Origin: an uncultured Bacteroidales bacterium
Lineage (GTDB): Bacteria; Bacteroidota; Bacteroidia; Bacteroidales; Paludibacteraceae
Direction of reading: 5' to 3'
DNA length: 64,000 bases
NCBI GenBank assembly: GCA_902798965.1
Contig: CADBYS010000007.1
Coordinates: 1-64,000, forward strand
Shown here: positions 60,327-64,000 of the stretch, one piece after another
How positions within the stretch are numbered: the first letter of the stretch is position 1
Layout of the letters: every line of letters begins with the position of its first letter
Program-made: the position numbers and the translations under genes
Notes under the pieces: generated by a model
Seen by the model: the letters and a program-made list of their open reading frames with translations, nothing else
Told to the model about the DNA's origin: nothing
Database searches by the model: none

Positions 60327-61538
60327 TTATCGGAGGAACGCATCCTTGAAGCCAAGGAAGTACAGGATACCGTCCAGGCCGACCGTTGAGATAGCCTGCC
60401 GCGCGTTTTCCTTCACTTTGGGCTTGGCATGGAAGGCTATTCCGAGTCCGGCTTTGCCTAACATATTCAGGTCGTTAGCGCCATCGCCGACGGCAATGAC
60501 CTGCGCCAGATCGATATGTTCAACTTGCGCTATGAGTTCCAGCAGCTCCGCCTTGCGCCGTGCATCGACCACCTCACCCAGATATCGGCCGGTGAACTTA
60601 CCATCCTCGACCTCCAGCTCGTTGGCATACACATAATCCACGCCAAAGCGCTGCTGCAGATACTTGCCCACGAAGGTGAATCCACCGCTGAGGATGGCGA
60701 TCTTGAATCCGCATCTCTTGAGTATGCCGAACAACCGGTCTGCTCCTTCGGTGATAGGCAGATGATCGATAATATCCTGCTGGACGCTTGCATCCAGCCC
60801 CTTGAGCAAGGCACAACGCCGCGTGAAGCTCTCCTTGAAGTCGATCTCTCCCCGCATAGCCGACAGGGTGATGGCTTTGACCTCATCCCCCACTCCAGCT
60901 CGCATCGCCAACTCGTCGATGACCTCGGTCTGGATGAAGGTGGAGTCCATATCCACGCAGATGAGTCGTCGGTTGCGGCGGAACATATCATCTTTCTGGA
61001 AGGATATATCTATACCCTCTTCCCGGGACACCTCCATCAGTTCGCGCTGCAGCGCCTCTCTGTCGGGCAGGTTACCGCGCAGCGAGAACTCGATACAACT
61101 GTGGCGTTTTTCAATTGGGAGATCAACATTCGGGCGGTCACTGAGGCGCAAGATATTATCGATATTCAGTTGCCGCTTAGCCACCAGTTCTGTGACGCGC
61201 GCTACGTGACGCGCATTGATCTCCCGCGCCAAGAGCGTAATGACGTATCGCTCCTGCTCCTGCCTGCCAACCCATGCGGCATACTCCTGTTCGGTGAGGG
61301 GCGTGAAGCGTACGATCATCTCCAAGCGCGAACAGCAGAACAGCACCTCCTTGATCATATCGCCGCTCTGGGTTGCGTCGTCCACACGAATCAGTATACT
61401 CAGGTTCAATTGGTGATGCAGATTGGACTGACCTATATCCTGAATAAACGCGCCGTACTTGCCTAACACTTCGGTTACGGCAGCGGTCACGCCGGGCTTA
61501 TCAAAGCCGATAATATTAATCAATATAAATTCTCTCAT
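60327..61538 (-). CDS. serB: phosphoserine phosphatase with N-terminal ACT domain
   Basis: 403 residues. N-terminal ACT-type regulatory region (INIIGFDKPGVTAAVTEVLGKYG, and a second stretch near 75-160), then the HAD core: DMDSTFIQTEVIDELA (motif I), LSGGFTFVGKYL (motif II), and VIAVGDGANDLNML (motif IV). It hydrolyses phosphoserine to serine, last step of serine synthesis; the ACT domain suggests feedback by an amino acid. Confidence 0.95.
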   Translation of the reverse strand: MREFILINIIGFDKPGVTAAVTEVLGKYGAFIQDIGQSNLHHQLNLSILIRVDDATQSGDMIKEVLFCCSRLEMIVRFTPLTEQEYAAWVGRQEQERYVITLLAREINARHVARVTELVAKRQLNIDNILRLSDRPNVDLPIEKRHSCIEFSLRGNLPDREALQRELMEVSREEGIDISFQKDDMFRRNRRLICVDMDSTFIQTEVIDELAMRAGVGDEVKAITLSAMRGEIDFKESFTRRCALLKGLDASVQQDIIDHLPITEGADRLFGILKRCGFKIAILSGGFTFVGKYLQQRFGVDYVYANELEVEDGKFTGRYLGEVVDARRKAELLELIAQVEHIDLAQVIAVGDGANDLNMLGKAGLGIAFHAKPKVKENARQAISTVGLDGILYFLGFKDAFLR

Positions 61539-61582
61539 ATCAGGGCGAAGTGATTGTTAGTTTGTCATATTCCCTTATTCGG

Positions 61583-62920
61583 TTACTCTTCGGCGGACGA
61601 AAAATCACGATCAAAGAGGGCAAGACGCTCGTCGAGCGCGGGGAATTGATCCTCGCGGATAGACGCTGCACAGCCGCGCATACCTTCGCGTTTGGCACCT
61701 GTAGAGACGAGCGAGATTGCCGACACACCATAGTAGATGAGCTTGTTGAGCAACTGTTCGCCAGTCCAGTTTCGATAGGTGAAGGTGAAGAAGAATCCGT
61801 CGCCAACAGGTTGGTCATTGGCATCCTTGTCATATACAACATGGAAGTGATGTTTCTCCATGATCTGCTTGATGCGATGTGCCTTATCGGCATAGACGTG
61901 GGTATTCTGCACGAAGTTGATCTTCCCTTCTGCAGCCGCCTTCATCATCGCCGCCATAGCATATTGCACGGAGTGCGATACACCCGACGAGATAGCATAG
62001 AGAATCTGGTAGACGAGCGTACGCATGAACTGTCCATCACTGTTGTAGCGCTTGGTGAGTGCCGGGAAATGACGATGTGCCAAGTCGGGATTGACAGCAA
62101 TAACAGCCGCCCGTTCACCTGCGTACGAGAAGATCTTGGAGCAGGAAACGAGATGTACGCAGTTCATCGTATATCGTCCGATAGTAGGCTGGAAGGGTGC
62201 CTGATAGGGTTTGCCGCGATTCGGGTCACGGAAATCCATATTCAGGTACGCCACATCCTCGATGACGATGGTGTCGTAGCGGTTAGCCAGACGACCGATG
62301 ATACGCAGTTCATCCTCGGTGAGGCACATCCACGAGGGATTGTTCGGGTTGCTGTAGAGGATAGCGGAGATGTTGCCTTTCTGCAATTTCTGCTCGAGCG
62401 CATCGCGGAGCTTGTCGCCACGGAAGTCGCCTATATCGATGGAATCGACCTTAAGACCGATGACGCGGCTCTGCTGTTTCTGCACAGGGAAACAGGGATC
62501 GAGGAAGAGGATGGTATCACGATCCGGCCGCAACTGCGAGATGAGCGTATCGAGCGCATAGCAGCCTTGCATAGAGCCTACAGTAGGCACGATGCACTCC
62601 TCGGGGATACTGATGCCCAGGAAGGCACGAATGAACTCGGAAGCGGCAGCGGTAAGCTGCGGAATACCCGTGATGAGCGGGTACTGGTTGGCGCAACCGG
62701 CACGCAAGGCAGCTACCTGGGCTTCGATGCCGATCTGCTCGGCCGGCAAGCCCGGGTTGCCCAGCTCCATATGCACATATTCGCAGTCGGCCTGGCGCTC
62801 AATCTCGCGCACAATGCCCACCATCTGGCGGATAGTGGCGTTTCCTAACTCGTGTGCATCCATCAAGCCAAAGGCTCCGCACACATTATCTACGAGGTTC
62901 TTATCAAGTGGGTAGTTCAT
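61583..62920 (-). CDS. class I/II PLP-dependent aminotransferase
   Basis: About 445 residues. LGNPGLPAE and LYSNPNNPSWMCLTE mark the fold-type I substrate loop, and CSKIFSYAGERAA holds the PLP Lys (S-K-I-F-S-Y-A-G-E-R). Substrate not clear; LL-diaminopimelate or aromatic/alanine transaminases are closest in pattern. The longer ORF start lies in an intergenic repeat; ATG 62920 (MNYPLDKNLVDN) is preferred. Confidence 0.85.
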   Translation of the reverse strand: MNYPLDKNLVDNVCGAFGLMDAHELGNATIRQMVGIVREIERQADCEYVHMELGNPGLPAEQIGIEAQVAALRAGCANQYPLITGIPQLTAAASEFIRAFLGISIPEECIVPTVGSMQGCYALDTLISQLRPDRDTILFLDPCFPVQKQQSRVIGLKVDSIDIGDFRGDKLRDALEQKLQKGNISAILYSNPNNPSWMCLTEDELRIIGRLANRYDTIVIEDVAYLNMDFRDPNRGKPYQAPFQPTIGRYTMNCVHLVSCSKIFSYAGERAAVIAVNPDLAHRHFPALTKRYNSDGQFMRTLVYQILYAISSGVSHSVQYAMAAMMKAAAEGKINFVQNTHVYADKAHRIKQIMEKHHFHVVYDKDANDQPVGDGFFFTFTYRNWTGEQLLNKLIYYGVSAISLVSTGAKREGMRGCAASIREDQFPALDERLALFDRDFSSAEE

Positions 62921-62940
62921 GGTAGTTATTTTATTAGTCG

Positions 62941-62985
62941 AAAGACCGTCCCTTCGGGACTCAAAGACAAAAGACAAAAGACTAA
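62941..62985 (+). repeat. GACCG hairpin plus 7-bp repeats, reverse to genes
   Basis: AGACCGTCCCTTCGGGACTC (GTCCC-TTC-GGGAC stem) then AGACAAA, AGACAAA, AGACTAA. Both flanking genes are on the minus strand, so here the element points against transcription, unlike the other copies. Confidence 0.85.
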
Positions 62986-63007
62986 TTACTCTTTGAGCGT
63001 TAGCGGT

Positions 63008-63985
63008 CTATTCATTGATCATCGTGACATCCATATGCGGATATGCAAAGGTGAATCCTTGCGGCGGGAGCTCGGTGTAGAAACGTTCCTGCAGGTCGAA
63101 GAATACGCCCCAGTAATCCGAGCCTTTCACCCAGCAACGTGCCACAAAGGTAATGTCGTTCTCGTTGAGCGACTTGAGTGCCACGAACGGTGCAGGGATT
63201 GCCGCCATACGGTAGCCAACTGTGGAGAGTTGGAACTTACTGATGTTCAGATCCTTGTACAGCTTATCCATATCCGTATCGGCAGGCAGCACGCGCTGGT
63301 CGGAGTTCATGATGTTGAGGATAGCCTGCTTGCAAGCCGCAGCATCCACGCCATACGAGACGCTCACGAGCCACTCCACCCTACGCAGCGGTCGACCGCT
63401 GATATTGTTGATCGTTCCGTTGGCCAGGGCACCGTTAGGCAGGATGATGACGCGGTTGTCGGGCGAGAGGATCTTGGTGACGGTGATGTTCACCTCGATC
63501 ACTGTTCCGCTCTGCCCCTCTGCCTCGATGAAGTCACCCGCCTTGAAGGGTTTGAACGCCAAGAGCATCAGTCCTCCGGCGAAGTTCTGCACCGTGCCGG
63601 ACAGAGCCATACCTATGGCCATTCCTCCGGCAGCCAGAATGGCAGCCAGCGAGGTGGTATTTACGCCTAAGGTGCTGACTGTTACGATGATAAGCAGCAC
63701 AGTAAGCGTGATAGAGACAAACGAGGTAATGAACGATGCCAAGGTAGGTTCAACCTTCTTGCGGACGAAGCCTTTCGCCAAGCCTTTCTTGAGCAGGCTG
63801 ATAAGCCATATGCCCACGATATAGATAAGCAAGGCAGCTACGACCTTGAGGCCGAACTGCGTCACCTTGTCCACAAAGATCTGCCAGAACCCCTCGGGGT
63901 CAGCCTTGGCAAACTCGATCATCTGTCTGGCACCCTGACGGACACTATCCGCAGGGATGATAGGGATATCTTGTAAGAATAACAT
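63008..63985 (-). CDS. MscS-type mechanosensitive channel
   Basis: 325 residues. Membrane helices (VVAALLIYIVGIWLISLL, VSITLTVLLIIVTVSTLG) lead to the Gly/Ala pore helix AAILAAGGMAIGMALSGTVQNFAGGLMLLAFKPF, followed by the beta domain GDFIEAEGQSGTVIEVNITVTKI and PNGALANGTINNIS. It releases solutes on hypo-osmotic shock. Complete in the window; the promoter lies beyond its right edge. Confidence 0.93.
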   Translation of the reverse strand: MLFLQDIPIIPADSVRQGARQMIEFAKADPEGFWQIFVDKVTQFGLKVVAALLIYIVGIWLISLLKKGLAKGFVRKKVEPTLASFITSFVSITLTVLLIIVTVSTLGVNTTSLAAILAAGGMAIGMALSGTVQNFAGGLMLLAFKPFKAGDFIEAEGQSGTVIEVNITVTKILSPDNRVIILPNGALANGTINNISGRPLRRVEWLVSVSYGVDAAACKQAILNIMNSDQRVLPADTDMDKLYKDLNISKFQLSTVGYRMAAIPAPFVALKSLNENDITFVARCWVKGSDYWGVFFDLQERFYTELPPQGFTFAYPHMDVTMINE

Positions 63986-64000
63986 AATAATGTACGATTT

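Noticed and set aside
60516-61466. 316-codon plus-strand ORF across serB
   Set aside because: Antisense shadow of a certain phosphoserine phosphatase gene.
61550-62848. 432-codon plus-strand ORF across the aminotransferase
   Set aside because: Antisense shadow; the minus-strand product has a PLP lysine motif and normal length.

Overview
The window is a stretch of a Bacteroidales (Bacteroidota) chromosome, probably an uncultured gut- or rumen-type species of about 50% GC by eye. The evidence is the promoter type and the gene content. At least fifteen start regions carry the Bacteroidota sigma-70 pattern, TTTGCAAA or TTTGCATA about 17-20 nt before TANNTTTG. The genes include a PorE-type envelope protein, a bactofilin, TonB-dependent and SusC-like barrels, DUF4954, DUF3078, DUF1015, DUF4153 and a galK-galM pair. 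No rRNA or intact insertion sequence is visible.

Layout. 1-0.7 kb: three tiny ORFs of accessory character. 0.8-5.8 kb: lipoprotein hydrolase, small barrel, MltG, a YjdF-like membrane protein and a secreted protein. 5.9-10.3 kb: galK, galM, DUF4954. 10.3-19.7 kb, mostly minus strand: LolC/E-type permease, PAP2 phosphatase, rsmE, prfA, then a polysaccharide export block (Wzc-like tyrosine kinase, two Wza-like lipoproteins, WlbA-like dehydrogenase). 19.7-25.1 kb: two tRNA-Arg genes, a Fur-like regulator, a GNAT protein, a subtilase, SRP RNA (ffs), a RecD-like helicase, tRNA-Ala and tRNA-Pro. 25.4-43.3 kb: bactofilin, DUF1015, PorE-like protein, thyA-folA, a MuiA-type protein, a large barrel, lgt, two envelope proteins, an aldo/keto reductase, a TonB receptor and a HAD-HD fusion.

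43.3-57.5 kb is an accessory, more A/T-rich island. It holds an AAA ATPase behind three 33-bp repeats, then a compact minus-strand operon: a pore-domain protein without the K+ filter, a glycine-rich membrane protein with a Ca2+-type loop, two DUF4230 proteins, a YkvA-type protein and two unknowns. Next comes a radical-SAM/SPASM enzyme followed by an unannotated 38-residue ORF that looks like a peptide substrate, a GIY-YIG-like gene and a coiled-coil gene. Divergent from the SAM enzyme, a strong promoter drives a highly structured noncoding RNA candidate. A DUF1016 and a BRO-N gene have both lost their middles but kept their two ends. A kinase-like protein is paired with an upstream partner. 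57.5-64 kb returns to core genes: dtd, DUF4153, yqeY-like, serB, aminotransferase and mscS.

Two themes recur across the window. One is a set of in-register 7-bp tandem repeats (with 8- and 9-bp relatives) in many gene junctions, sometimes containing the start codon, sometimes reaching into coding sequence, and at four places attached to a small GACCG hairpin. The other is the uniform -33/-7 promoter. The strongest candidates for something undescribed are the radical-SAM peptide locus (51.3-53.9 kb), the pore-protein operon (45.0-51.2 kb), the structured RNA (54.04-54.30 kb) and the heptamer family.
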